Part shown: piece by piece, positions 27,749 through 35,625 of the stretch
How positions within the stretch are numbered: the first letter of the stretch is position 1
Layout of the letters: each line of letters opens with the position of its first letter
NCBI RefSeq assembly: GCF_026898135.2
Contig: NZ_CP114035.2
Span: 5,001,501 to 5,065,500, forward strand
From: Pseudomonas fortuita
Lineage (GTDB): Bacteria > Pseudomonadota > Gammaproteobacteria > Pseudomonadales > Pseudomonadaceae
Reading direction: 5' to 3'
Length of the DNA: 64,000 nt
Notes under the pieces: model-generated
Seen by the model: the letters and a program-made list of their open reading frames with translations, nothing else
Told to the model about the DNA's origin: nothing
Databases searched by the model: none
Position numbers and translations under genes: made by a program

Positions 27749-29128
27749 TCAATCGGCGATGAAACTCACTCGTACCCGCAACCCGCCCTTCTCGCCATCA
27801 TGCAGGCTCACCTGCGCCAGATGCGCCCGGCAGATCTCGCCGACAATCGCCAGGCCAAGCCCGCTACCCTGCGCACTGCGCCGGTAAAACCGCTCGAACA
27901 CCCGCTCGCGCTCAGCCTCGGGAATACCTGGCCCATCATCCTCTACCTCCAGCACAGCTGGCGCCACCACCCGCAAAATCACATTGCCCCCCGCCGGCGT
28001 ATGCGCCAGGGCATTGTCCACCAGGTTGCTCAACAGCTCGTTGAGCAGCGTCGGTTCACCCTTGAGCCATACGGGGGCCTCGGCCTCCAGGGCCAGCGCC
28101 ACCCCGCGCTTGTGCGCCAGGGGCGCCATGGCCATACCCAGCTCACGGGCCAGTTGGCTCAGGTCCAGGCGATGCGCACCGCCTTCGGCAATTGCCCGTG
28201 CACCGTTCTCGACCCGCGCCAATGACAACAGCTGGTTGGCGAGGTGGGTCAGCTTGTCGGTGCCCTGGGCGGCAGATTCCAAGGTCTGCCGCCACTCCTG
28301 CGGCTCGGACGAGCGCAACCCCAACTCGACCCGCGCCTTCAGAGCTGCCAGCGGCGTACGCAGTTCATGGGCGGCGTCGGCGATGAACTGCGCCTGGCGC
28401 TCGAACTGGCCGCGCAAGCGCTCGGTAAAGTGGTTCAAGGCTCGCACCAACGGGCTCAGCTCGCGCTGCACCTGCACCACCGGCAAGGCCCGCAAATCAT
28501 CCGGTTGGCGCTCCTCCACCGCCGTGCGCAGGCGCTCCAGCGGCCGCAACGCCGCGCTCACGGCAAACCACACCATCACCAGCGCGCCCAGCGCCAGCAT
28601 GCCCAAACGCAGCAGGGTATCGGCCATCAGCCCACGGGCCATGCGCACCCGCGCTTCCTCGGTTTCGGCTACGCGGATCTCCGCCATGCCGTTCATGTTG
28701 GGCTCGCTCACTGCCTTCAGCAGGCTGACCACCCGTACATCCTGGCCAAGGTAGGTGGCGTTGTAGAACCGTGCCAGGGCCGGGTAGTCATCGGTGCGTG
28801 GGGTGCCTGGCGGCGGCGGCGGCAGGTTCTCATAGCCGGAAATCAGCCGCTGCTTGATGTCTAGTACCTGGTAGTAGATACGCCCGGCACTGTCGTAGGC
28901 GAAGGTGTCCAGCGCCACGTAGGGCACATCCGCGCTCAGCGAACCGTCACGCTGCGACAGGCCGGCGGCGATGGTCCGCGCCGAGGCCAGCAGGGTGCGG
29001 TCGTAGGCAGTGTCGGCGGCCTCGCGGCCATTCCAGTAAGCGCTCAGGCCGCTGGCCAGCATCAGCACTACCAGCAGCAGCGCCAGATTACCCAGCAAGC
29101 GCCCGCGCAGGCTGCCGTTGTCACGCAT
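27749..29128 (-). CDS. tctE: Tricarboxylate sensor histidine kinase TctE
   Basis: The 459-residue kinase has two membrane helices (about residues 10-32 and 172-193), a periplasmic sensor loop with a Pro-rich stretch (ENLPPPPPGTPRTDDYP), a dimerisation domain with His254 ([20 protein letters not shown]) and an ATPase domain ending QGSGLGLAIVGEICRAH. It overlaps tctD by eight bases. In P. aeruginosa and Salmonella, TctED controls citrate-type tricarboxylate uptake, and here it is divergent from the opdH-tctCBA genes, which supports that role. Confidence 0.9.
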   Translation of the reverse strand: MRDNGSLRGRLLGNLALLLVVLMLASGLSAYWNGREAADTAYDRTLLASARTIAAGLSQRDGSLSADVPYVALDTFAYDSAGRIYYQVLDIKQRLISGYENLPPPPPGTPRTDDYPALARFYNATYLGQDVRVVSLLKAVSEPNMNGMAEIRVAETEEARVRMARGLMADTLLRLGMLALGALVMVWFAVSAALRPLERLRTAVEERQPDDLRALPVVQVQRELSPLVRALNHFTERLRGQFERQAQFIADAAHELRTPLAALKARVELGLRSSEPQEWRQTLESAAQGTDKLTHLANQLLSLARVENGARAIAEGGAHRLDLSQLARELGMAMAPLAHKRGVALALEAEAPVWLKGEPTLLNELLSNLVDNALAHTPAGGNVILRVVAPAVLEVEDDGPGIPEAERERVFERFYRRSAQGSGLGLAIVGEICRAHLAQVSLHDGEKGGLRVRVSFIAD

Positions 29129-29792
29129 CGCGGTGCTCTAGCAGGTAGCCCAGGCCGCGGAAGGTGACGATGGCCACCGGGTGGCCGTCGAGCTTCTTGC
29201 GCAAGCGGTGGATGTAGATCTCGATGGCGTCGGGGCTGGCCTCTTCGTCCAGGCCAAACACCTGCGCCGCCAACTGCTCCTTGCTCATCACCCGGCCCGG
29301 GCGGGCGATCAGCGCTTCCAGCACGCTTTGCTCACGCGAGGTCAGGGTCAGGTTGTCGTCACCGAGGGTGAAGCGCCGGGTATCCAGGTCGTAAACCAGC
29401 GGCCCGCAGCGTTGCTGACGCTCGCCACCGAGCACACTGCGGCGCAGCAGGGCCTTGACCCGTGCTTCCAGCTCGGTCAACTCGAACGGTTTGGCCAGGT
29501 AGTCGTCGGCGCCCAGGTTAAGGCCATGGACCCGGTCCTTGACGTCACTGCGTGCCGTCAGCATCAGCACCGGCACGGTCTTGCCACGGCCACGCAGGCG
29601 CGCCAGCACCTCGAAGCCATCCATGCGCGGCAAGCCGACATCCAGCACAACCACGGCGTACTCCTCACTGGCCAGAGCCAGGTCGGCAGCCACGCCGTCA
29701 TGCAGCACATCCACGGTCAGGCCGTGGCTTTTCAAGGCCTGGGCCACGCTTTCGGCCAGTTGCAGGTGGTCTTCGACCAGCAGCACACGCAT
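29121..29792 (-). CDS. tctD: Tricarboxylate response regulator TctD
   Basis: The 223-residue OmpR-type regulator has phospho-acceptor Asp51 (VVVLDVGLPRMDGF), KPFELTELEARVKALLRR and a C-terminal winged helix (AIEIYIHRLRKKLDGHPVAIVTFRGLGYLLE). It heads the tctDE operon and faces opdH across a 200-bp region that contains three copies of GAAAGGTT, probable TctD sites. Confidence 0.91.
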   Translation of the reverse strand: MRVLLVEDHLQLAESVAQALKSHGLTVDVLHDGVAADLALASEEYAVVVLDVGLPRMDGFEVLARLRGRGKTVPVLMLTARSDVKDRVHGLNLGADDYLAKPFELTELEARVKALLRRSVLGGERQQRCGPLVYDLDTRRFTLGDDNLTLTSREQSVLEALIARPGRVMSKEQLAAQVFGLDEEASPDAIEIYIHRLRKKLDGHPVAIVTFRGLGYLLEHRDA

Positions 29793-29864
29793 CGGTTTCT
29801 CCCTGCTCGGGTGGGGCGGTGGCGCGGAGTGTACCGCTGTCCTCAGGCCTGTGAAGCCCCTTGT

Positions 29865-29904
29865 AACAAACCTTTCTCACTGAAAGGTTAGCGAAAGGTT
29901 CGTT
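29865..29904. promoter_or_regulatory. Candidate TctD operator
   Basis: AACCTTTC (29869-29876) faces two direct copies of GAAAGGTT (29882-29889 and 29893-29900). The outer parts extend the symmetry (AACAAACCTTTC against GAAAGGTTCGTT). Such repeated half-sites in the space between tctD and opdH are what a dimeric OmpR-type regulator controlling both directions would need. Confidence 0.55.
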
Positions 29905-29992
29905 GCCTAGCATCGCACCACGGTCGCTCCTCGCGCCGAAAAAAGCACCAGCAAGGTGCAACAAATAAGAACAATAAACGGAGTCATCGACG

Positions 29993-31282
29993 ATGCTGTC
30001 ATCGCAGCCGCAGGCGTTCACGCCTACCCGTTCCTTTGCCGCACGCCCCTCAGCCATCGCCAGCGCCCTCGCGCTTGCCGGTGTCGCCCCGATGAGCCAG
30101 GCCGCCTTCTTCGAAGACAGCACGGCCACCTTCGAAACCCGCAACATGTACTTCAACCGCGACTTTCGCGACGGTACCAGCGCGCAACAATCCAAGCGCG
30201 ACGAGTGGGCCCAGGGCTTCATCCTCAATTTTGAGTCCGGCTATACCGATGGCACCGTAGGCTTTGGCCTGGACGCATTGGGCATGCTCGGCGTCAAGCT
30301 CGACTCCAGCCCCGACCGCACCGATACCGGCCTGCTGCCGACCCACGATGACGGCAAGGCCGCCGACGAATACTCCAAACTGGGCCTGACCGGCAAAGTA
30401 AAGCTCTCCCAGACCGAGCTGAAAATCGGCACCCTGATCCCTGAACTGCCGACTCTGCAGCCCAACGACGGGCGCATCCTGCCGCAAACCTTCGAAGGCG
30501 GCCTGCTCACGTCCAGGGAAATCAAGGGCCTGACCTTCACCGGCGGGCGCCTGGACAAGGCCAAGGACCGCAACGACACCAACTGGGAAGACCTGGCGCT
30601 GAACAACAAGAATGGCCGCTTCGGTGGCACCTTCAGCGCCGACAACCTGACCCTGGGCGGCCTGGACTACCAGTTCACCGACCGCATCACCGGCAGCTAC
30701 CACTTCGCCCAGCTCGACGATATCTACCGCCAGCACTTTATCGGCATGGTCGCCACCCAACCCTGGGGCCCGGGCACCTTCGGTGCCGACCTGCGCCTGG
30801 CGGTGAGCGACGATGCTGGCGCCGCCAAGGCCGGCAACATCGACAACACCACCATCAACGGCATGCTCAGCTACGCCCTGGGCGGGCACAAGGTCAGCGC
30901 TGCCTGGCAGCAGCTGTCGGGCGACAGCGCCTTCCCGTATGTCGATGGCGCCGACCCATACCTGGTCAACTTCGTCCAGATCAACGACTTCGCCGGTGCC
31001 GACGAGCGTTCCTGGCAGGCGCGTTACGACTACAACTTTGCCGCGCTCGGCGTACCCGGCCTGACCTTCATGACCCGCTACATCAGCGGTGACAATGTCA
31101 GCCGCGCGACCGGTGGTGAAGGCAAAGAGTGGGAACGCAACACCGAACTGAAGTACGTGGTACAAAGCGGCCCGTTGAAGAACGTCGCCGTGCGCCTGCG
31201 CAACGCCACCTTCCGCTCCAACTTCGCCCGCGACGCGGACGAAGTGAGGCTGTTGGTCAGCTACAGCGTGGCGCTGTGGTAA
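29993..31282 (+). CDS. opdH: OprD-family outer-membrane porin OpdH-type (tricarboxylates)
   Basis: The 429-residue precursor has a long signal region ending SQA before AFFEDSTATFETRNMYFNRDFR, the start typical of OprD porins, and ends YSVALW with a terminal aromatic residue. OprD-family channels admit specific carboxylates and amino acids. Its place between tctDE and tctCBA points to OpdH, the citrate/cis-aconitate channel. A GGAG lies ten bases before the ATG at 29993. Confidence 0.88.
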   Translation: MLSSQPQAFTPTRSFAARPSAIASALALAGVAPMSQAAFFEDSTATFETRNMYFNRDFRDGTSAQQSKRDEWAQGFILNFESGYTDGTVGFGLDALGMLGVKLDSSPDRTDTGLLPTHDDGKAADEYSKLGLTGKVKLSQTELKIGTLIPELPTLQPNDGRILPQTFEGGLLTSREIKGLTFTGGRLDKAKDRNDTNWEDLALNNKNGRFGGTFSADNLTLGGLDYQFTDRITGSYHFAQLDDIYRQHFIGMVATQPWGPGTFGADLRLAVSDDAGAAKAGNIDNTTINGMLSYALGGHKVSAAWQQLSGDSAFPYVDGADPYLVNFVQINDFAGADERSWQARYDYNFAALGVPGLTFMTRYISGDNVSRATGGEGKEWERNTELKYVVQSGPLKNVAVRLRNATFRSNFARDADEVRLLVSYSVALW

Positions 31283-31328
31283 CCCCATAGCGGTAATCCA
31301 ATAACAACAACGCTCACGGAGATAGACG

Positions 31329-32309
31329 ATGACCTTTTCACTGCGCCGCCTCGTTCTCGCTACCGGCTGCCTGCTGTTGGCCGGCAACGCTCTGGCCGCC
31401 GAACCGAAACGCCCTGAATGCATCGCCCCCGCCTCGCCGGGCGGTGGCTTCGACCTGACCTGCAAGCTGGTGCAAAGCGCCCTGGTGCAGGAAAAGATCC
31501 TCAGCAAACCCATGCGCGTCACCTACATGCCCGGCGGTGTTGGCGCGGTGGCCTACAACGCCGTGGTCGCCCAACGCCCGGCCGATGCCGGTACCCTGGT
31601 GGCCTGGTCGAGCGGCTCACTACTGAACCTGGCCCAAGGCAAGTTCGGCCGCTTCGACGAAAACGCAGTGAAGTGGCTGGCGGCTGTCGGCACCAGCTAC
31701 GGCGCCATCGCCGTGAAAAGCGACTCGCCCTACAAGACCCTCGACGACCTGGTCGCGGCATTGAAAAAAGACCCGAGCAAGGTGGTGATCGGCTCTGGCG
31801 GCACCGTCGGCAGCCAGGACTGGATGCAGACTGCCTTGATCGCCAAGGCTGCCGGCATCAACCCGCGTGACCTGCGCTACGTGGCCCTGGAAGGCGGTGG
31901 CGAAATTGCCACGGCGCTGCTGGGCGGTCACATCCAGGTCGGCTCTACCGACATTTCCGACTCCATGCCGCACATTCAGAGCGGCAACATGCGCATCCTT
32001 GCAGTGTTTTCGCAAAACCGCCTGGACGAGCCCGAGATGAAAGACATCCCCACCGCCAAGGAGCAAGGCTACGACATCGTCTGGCCGGTAGTGCGCGGCT
32101 TCTACCTTGGGCCAAAGGTGAGCGACGAGGACTATGCCTGGTGGAAGGCTTCGTTCGACAAGATGCTGGCTTCGGAAGACTTCGCCAAGCTGCGTGACCA
32201 GCGCGAGCTGTTCCCGTTCGCCATGACCGGCGAAGAGCTGGACGGCTACGTGAAGAAGCAAGTGGCCGACTACAAGGCACTGGCCAGGGAATTTGGCCTG
32301 ATCCAGTAA
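31329..32309 (+). CDS. tctC: Tricarboxylate-binding periplasmic protein TctC
   Basis: This is the solute receptor of a tripartite tricarboxylate transporter. The 326-residue protein has a signal peptide (cleavage after LAA near residue 23) followed by a Bug-family binding domain (CIAPASPGGGFDLTCKLVQSAL; the PGGGFD loop contacts the ligand carboxylate). It is 46 bases after opdH and upstream of tctB and tctA, although a long REP pair separates it from tctB and may lower downstream expression relative to the receptor. Confidence 0.93.
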   Translation: MTFSLRRLVLATGCLLLAGNALAAEPKRPECIAPASPGGGFDLTCKLVQSALVQEKILSKPMRVTYMPGGVGAVAYNAVVAQRPADAGTLVAWSSGSLLNLAQGKFGRFDENAVKWLAAVGTSYGAIAVKSDSPYKTLDDLVAALKKDPSKVVIGSGGTVGSQDWMQTALIAKAAGINPRDLRYVALEGGGEIATALLGGHIQVGSTDISDSMPHIQSGNMRILAVFSQNRLDEPEMKDIPTAKEQGYDIVWPVVRGFYLGPKVSDEDYAWWKASFDKMLASEDFAKLRDQRELFPFAMTGEELDGYVKKQVADYKALAREFGLIQ

Positions 32310-32331
32310 GCCTGTCGGATTCACCACCACC

Positions 32332-32468
32332 CCTGTGGGAGCGGCCTTGTGTCGCGATCGGGCGCGAAGCGGCCGCTAAACCTGCCGATGCGATGTGCCC
32401 GAAGCATCGTATCGGCTGTGCCAGGGGCCGCTGTGCGGCCCATCGCGACACAAGGCCGCTCCTACAGG
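32332..32468. repeat. REP pair between tctC and tctB
   Basis: CCTGTGGGAGCGGCCTTGTG at left is answered by an inverted copy ending GGCCGCTCCTACAGG at right, with inner GC stems. It lies inside the transporter operon, where such hairpins often protect the upstream receptor mRNA from 3' decay. Confidence 0.85.
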
Positions 32469-32508
32469 ACTTGCATCTCACTTGAGCAATCCCAACGAGG
32501 ATTCCCCA

Positions 32509-32967
32509 ATGATCCTGCAACGCATCTTCGCCCTGGCCCTGCTGGCGGTGTGCGCCGCCCTGGCCGTGATGGCCTGGCCCTACCAGGCGGCGTTTTCCTA
32601 TGAACCGGTAGGCCCGCGCGCCTACCCACTGCTGATGCTTGGCCTCATGAGCCTGGGCCTCTTGTACCTGGTGTTCCGCCCCACGCCCATTGTGCGCAAG
32701 GACGACGAACCGGAACTGGACCGCGAAACCCTGACCAAGATCACCGCCTGCGTAGGCCTGCTGATCGTCTTCGCGGCCACCTTCGAAGCCCTGGGCTTCA
32801 TCCTCAGCGCCATCCTGGTCGGCCTGCCCATGGCCCGGTTGTATGGCGGCCGCTGGCTGCAGAGCGCCATCGTGGTAGCCGGCATGAGCCTGCTTCTCTA
32901 CTGGCTGTTCGACCGCGTGATGGACGTGCCCCTGCCCCTTGGCCTGCTCAGCGTACTGGAGAACTGA
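32509..32967 (+). CDS. tctB: Tricarboxylate transporter small membrane subunit TctB
   Basis: The 152-residue protein has four hydrophobic segments and the family's weakly conserved character (QRIFALALLAVCAALAVMAWPYQ, GPRAYPLLMLGLMSLGLLYLV). I start at the ATG at 32509; an upstream in-frame ATG would read through the REP element. It lies four bases before tctA. TctB is required with TctA for transport, but its mechanistic role is unclear. Confidence 0.9.
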   Translation: MILQRIFALALLAVCAALAVMAWPYQAAFSYEPVGPRAYPLLMLGLMSLGLLYLVFRPTPIVRKDDEPELDRETLTKITACVGLLIVFAATFEALGFILSAILVGLPMARLYGGRWLQSAIVVAGMSLLLYWLFDRVMDVPLPLGLLSVLEN

Positions 32968-32970
32968 CAC

Positions 32971-34485
32971 ATGGATACCTTGAGCTACCTGGGCCAGGGC
33001 TTCGGCGTTGCCCTGTCCCCTTACAACCTGGTCACCGCCCTCTCCGGCACCCTGATCGGCACTGTGGTCGGCCTGCTGCCGGGCCTGGGCCCGATCAACG
33101 GCGTGGCCCTGCTGATCCCCATCGCCTTCGCCCTGGGCCTGCCGCCAGAGTCGGCGCTGATCCTGCTGGCCGCGGTGTACCTGGGCTGCGAATACGGCGG
33201 ACGTATCAGCTCGATCCTGCTGAACATCCCGGGCGAAGCCTCGACCGTGATGACCACCCTGGACGGCTACCCGATGGCTCGCCAAGGCCTGGCAGGCGTT
33301 GCCCTGTCGCTGTCGGCCTGGAGCTCGTTCATCGGCGCCTTCATCGCCACCTGCGGCATGGTGCTGTTCGCCCCGCTGCTGGCGAAATGGGCCATCGCCT
33401 TCGGGCCGGCGGAATACTTCGTACTGATGGTGTTCGCCATTGTCGCCCTGGGCGGCATGGCGGGTGACAAACCGTTGAAAACCTTCATTGCCGCCCTGAT
33501 CGGCCTGTTCCTGTCGGCCGTGGGCATCGATGCCAACAGCGGCGTTTACCGCTTCACCGGTGACAGCGTGCACCTGGCCGACGGTATCCAGTTCGTGGTG
33601 CTGGTGCTGGGCCTGTTCTCCATCAGTGAAATCCTGTTGCTGCTGGAAAAGACCCACCATGGTCACCAGGCGGTAAAAGCGACCGGGCGCATGCTGTTCA
33701 ACTTCAAGGAAGCGGCTTCGGTATTTGTGGTCAACATCCGCTGCGGCCTGCTCGGTTTCATCATGGGCGTTCTGCCTGGCGCCGGTGCAACGCTGGCGAG
33801 CGCCGTGGCCTACATGACCGAGAAACGCCTGGCTGGGGAAAGCGGCAAGTTCGGCAAGGGCGATGCCCGTGGCCTGGCAGCCCCGGAAACCGCCATCGGC
33901 GCGTCCTGCTGTGGCGCGCTGGTCCCGATGCTGACCCTGGGGGTACCTGGCTCTGGCACTACCGCAGTGATGATCGGCGCCCTGACCCTGTACAACATCA
34001 CCCCCGGCCCAATGCTGTTCGAACAGCAGCCGGACATTGTCTGGGGCCTGATCGCTTCGCTGTTCATCGCCAACATCATGCTGGTGATCCTCAACATTCC
34101 GATGATCCGCATCTTCACCCGTATCCTCGCCGTGCCGAACTGGGCGCTGGTGCCGGTGATCGCCATCATCACGGCCATCGGCGTATACGCCGTGCATGCC
34201 ACCACCTTCGACCTGTTCCTGATGGTCGGCATCGGCATCATGGGTTACATCCTGCGCAAGCTGGACTTCCCGCTGTCGCCGATCCTGCTCGGCTTCATCC
34301 TGGGCGGGCTGATGGAGCAGAACCTGCGCCGCGCACTGTCGATCTCCAACGGTGAACTGGGCATCCTCTGGTCGAGCCCGATCAGCATGGGCGTATGGGC
34401 GCTGGTGGTGTTGATGCTTACCCTGCCGCTGCTGCGCATCTGGCGCAAACGCAGCCTGCAGCGTCGGGCCCTGGCCGATGCCTGA
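32971..34485 (+). CDS. tctA: Tricarboxylate transporter large membrane subunit TctA
   Basis: The 504-residue permease has about eleven membrane helices and the TctA signatures GTLIGTVVGLLPGLGPINGVALLIP near residue 25 and GVLPGAGATLASAVAYMTEKR near residue 270. These two Gly-rich repeats reflect an inverted duplication. It imports the carboxylate delivered by TctC, driven by cation symport. Its last eight bases overlap the next gene. Confidence 0.95.
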   Translation: MDTLSYLGQGFGVALSPYNLVTALSGTLIGTVVGLLPGLGPINGVALLIPIAFALGLPPESALILLAAVYLGCEYGGRISSILLNIPGEASTVMTTLDGYPMARQGLAGVALSLSAWSSFIGAFIATCGMVLFAPLLAKWAIAFGPAEYFVLMVFAIVALGGMAGDKPLKTFIAALIGLFLSAVGIDANSGVYRFTGDSVHLADGIQFVVLVLGLFSISEILLLLEKTHHGHQAVKATGRMLFNFKEAASVFVVNIRCGLLGFIMGVLPGAGATLASAVAYMTEKRLAGESGKFGKGDARGLAAPETAIGASCCGALVPMLTLGVPGSGTTAVMIGALTLYNITPGPMLFEQQPDIVWGLIASLFIANIMLVILNIPMIRIFTRILAVPNWALVPVIAIITAIGVYAVHATTFDLFLMVGIGIMGYILRKLDFPLSPILLGFILGGLMEQNLRRALSISNGELGILWSSPISMGVWALVVLMLTLPLLRIWRKRSLQRRALADA

Positions 34486-35503
34486 TCGACCGTTGCCGCT
34501 GTTTGTCGCAACCGGGCTGGTCGGCCTTGCTGGCGGTTACCTCGCCAGCAAGGTCGGCTGGCCTTTGCCATGGATGGTGGGTTCGCTGCTGGCGATCATA
34601 CTGGTGCGCTGCCTGACACCTTGGCAACTGCCGGAGATTCCCAACGGCCGCAAATGCGGGCAGTGCATCATCGGCATCGGCATTGGCCTGCACTTTACGC
34701 CAGCGGTGATCGAACAGGTGGGCAGCCATTTTGCGCTGATCCTCTTCGGCGCCCTGTTCACCACCCTGTCCAGCGTAATCAGCGTGTGGCTGCTACGGCG
34801 CACCGGTGAAGACCGCGCCACGGCATTCTTCGCCAGCATGCCTGGAGGCTCGGGTGAGATGGTCAACCTGGGGGCCCGTAACGGTGCAGTGCTCAGCCAG
34901 GTGGCGGCGGCGCAGAGCCTGCGGGTACTGGCGGTGGTGCTGTGCGTGCCCGCGCTGTTCAAGTTTCTGCTGGGTGACGGGGTGCCGCTCAATCACGCCG
35001 GTAGCGTCAGCTGGGGCTGGCTGGGGGTGATCACTCCGCTCGGCATCGCCGTAGCATTCCTCTGGCAACGGTTGCGCCAACCCAACCCCTGGCTGTTCGG
35101 GCCATTACTGGTGGCGGCCACCGTCAGCCTGGCCGGTAACCTGCAGATCGCCCTGCCCAATGGCGCCAGCCAGATCGGCCAGTGGCTGATCGGCAGCGGC
35201 CTGGCCTGTCACTTCAACCGCGCATTCTTCCGCCGGGCCCCGTCGTTTCTGGCCCGCACGCTGCTGGCCACGGCACTGTGCATGGCCATTGCCGGCAGTG
35301 CCGCGTGGGTGTTGAGTGAGATGACAGCGCTGGACCTTCGTTCGCTTACCCTGGGCATGATGCCTGGAGGTATCGCCGAAATGAGCCTCACGGCCGAAAC
35401 GTTGCAATTGTCAGTGCCGCTGGTGACGGCGCTGCAGGTGATGCGGTTGATCTTGGTGTTGTTTCTCGCAGAACCGCTTTTCCGCTTGTGGGATAACAGG
35501 TAA
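34478..35503 (+). CDS. AbrB-family membrane protein coupled to tctA
   Basis: The 341-residue protein has about ten membrane helices in two homologous halves. Each half has the motif MPGGxxEM: ASMPGGSGEMVNLGA near residue 125 and GMMPGGIAEMSLTAE near residue 290. This defines the AbrB (ammonia-monooxygenase-like) family of putative transporters, not the Bacillus AbrB regulator. Its start overlaps tctA by eight bases, so it is translated with the tricarboxylate importer. A role in carboxylate traffic is inferred from that position only. Confidence 0.85.
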   Translation: MPDRPLPLFVATGLVGLAGGYLASKVGWPLPWMVGSLLAIILVRCLTPWQLPEIPNGRKCGQCIIGIGIGLHFTPAVIEQVGSHFALILFGALFTTLSSVISVWLLRRTGEDRATAFFASMPGGSGEMVNLGARNGAVLSQVAAAQSLRVLAVVLCVPALFKFLLGDGVPLNHAGSVSWGWLGVITPLGIAVAFLWQRLRQPNPWLFGPLLVAATVSLAGNLQIALPNGASQIGQWLIGSGLACHFNRAFFRRAPSFLARTLLATALCMAIAGSAAWVLSEMTALDLRSLTLGMMPGGIAEMSLTAETLQLSVPLVTALQVMRLILVLFLAEPLFRLWDNR

Positions 35504-35567
35504 TCGCGCTGCAAGCCCCCTGAAAATAGATAGTTACCACTTGCCCAGTGCCTGGGTGAATAGAGTC

Positions 35568-35595
35568 GGTTTGCTGCCCTCATCGGCGGCAAACC
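35568..35595 (+). promoter_or_regulatory. Stem-loop before the nucleotidase gene
   Basis: GGTTTGCTGCC pairs with GGCGGCAAACC (one G-T wobble) around a six-base loop, ending 30 bases before the gene. A smaller CCCAG/CTGGG stem lies just upstream (35544-35555). They may end the tct transcript or shape the leader of the nucleotidase mRNA. Confidence 0.45.
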
Positions 35596-35625
35596 CACAC
35601 ACTTCCCGGCACTCAAGAGGTAATG

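Noticed and set aside
34478..35503. AbrB as a DNA-binding transition-state regulator
   Set aside because: The protein has about ten membrane helices and no DNA-binding domain; the shared name is historical.
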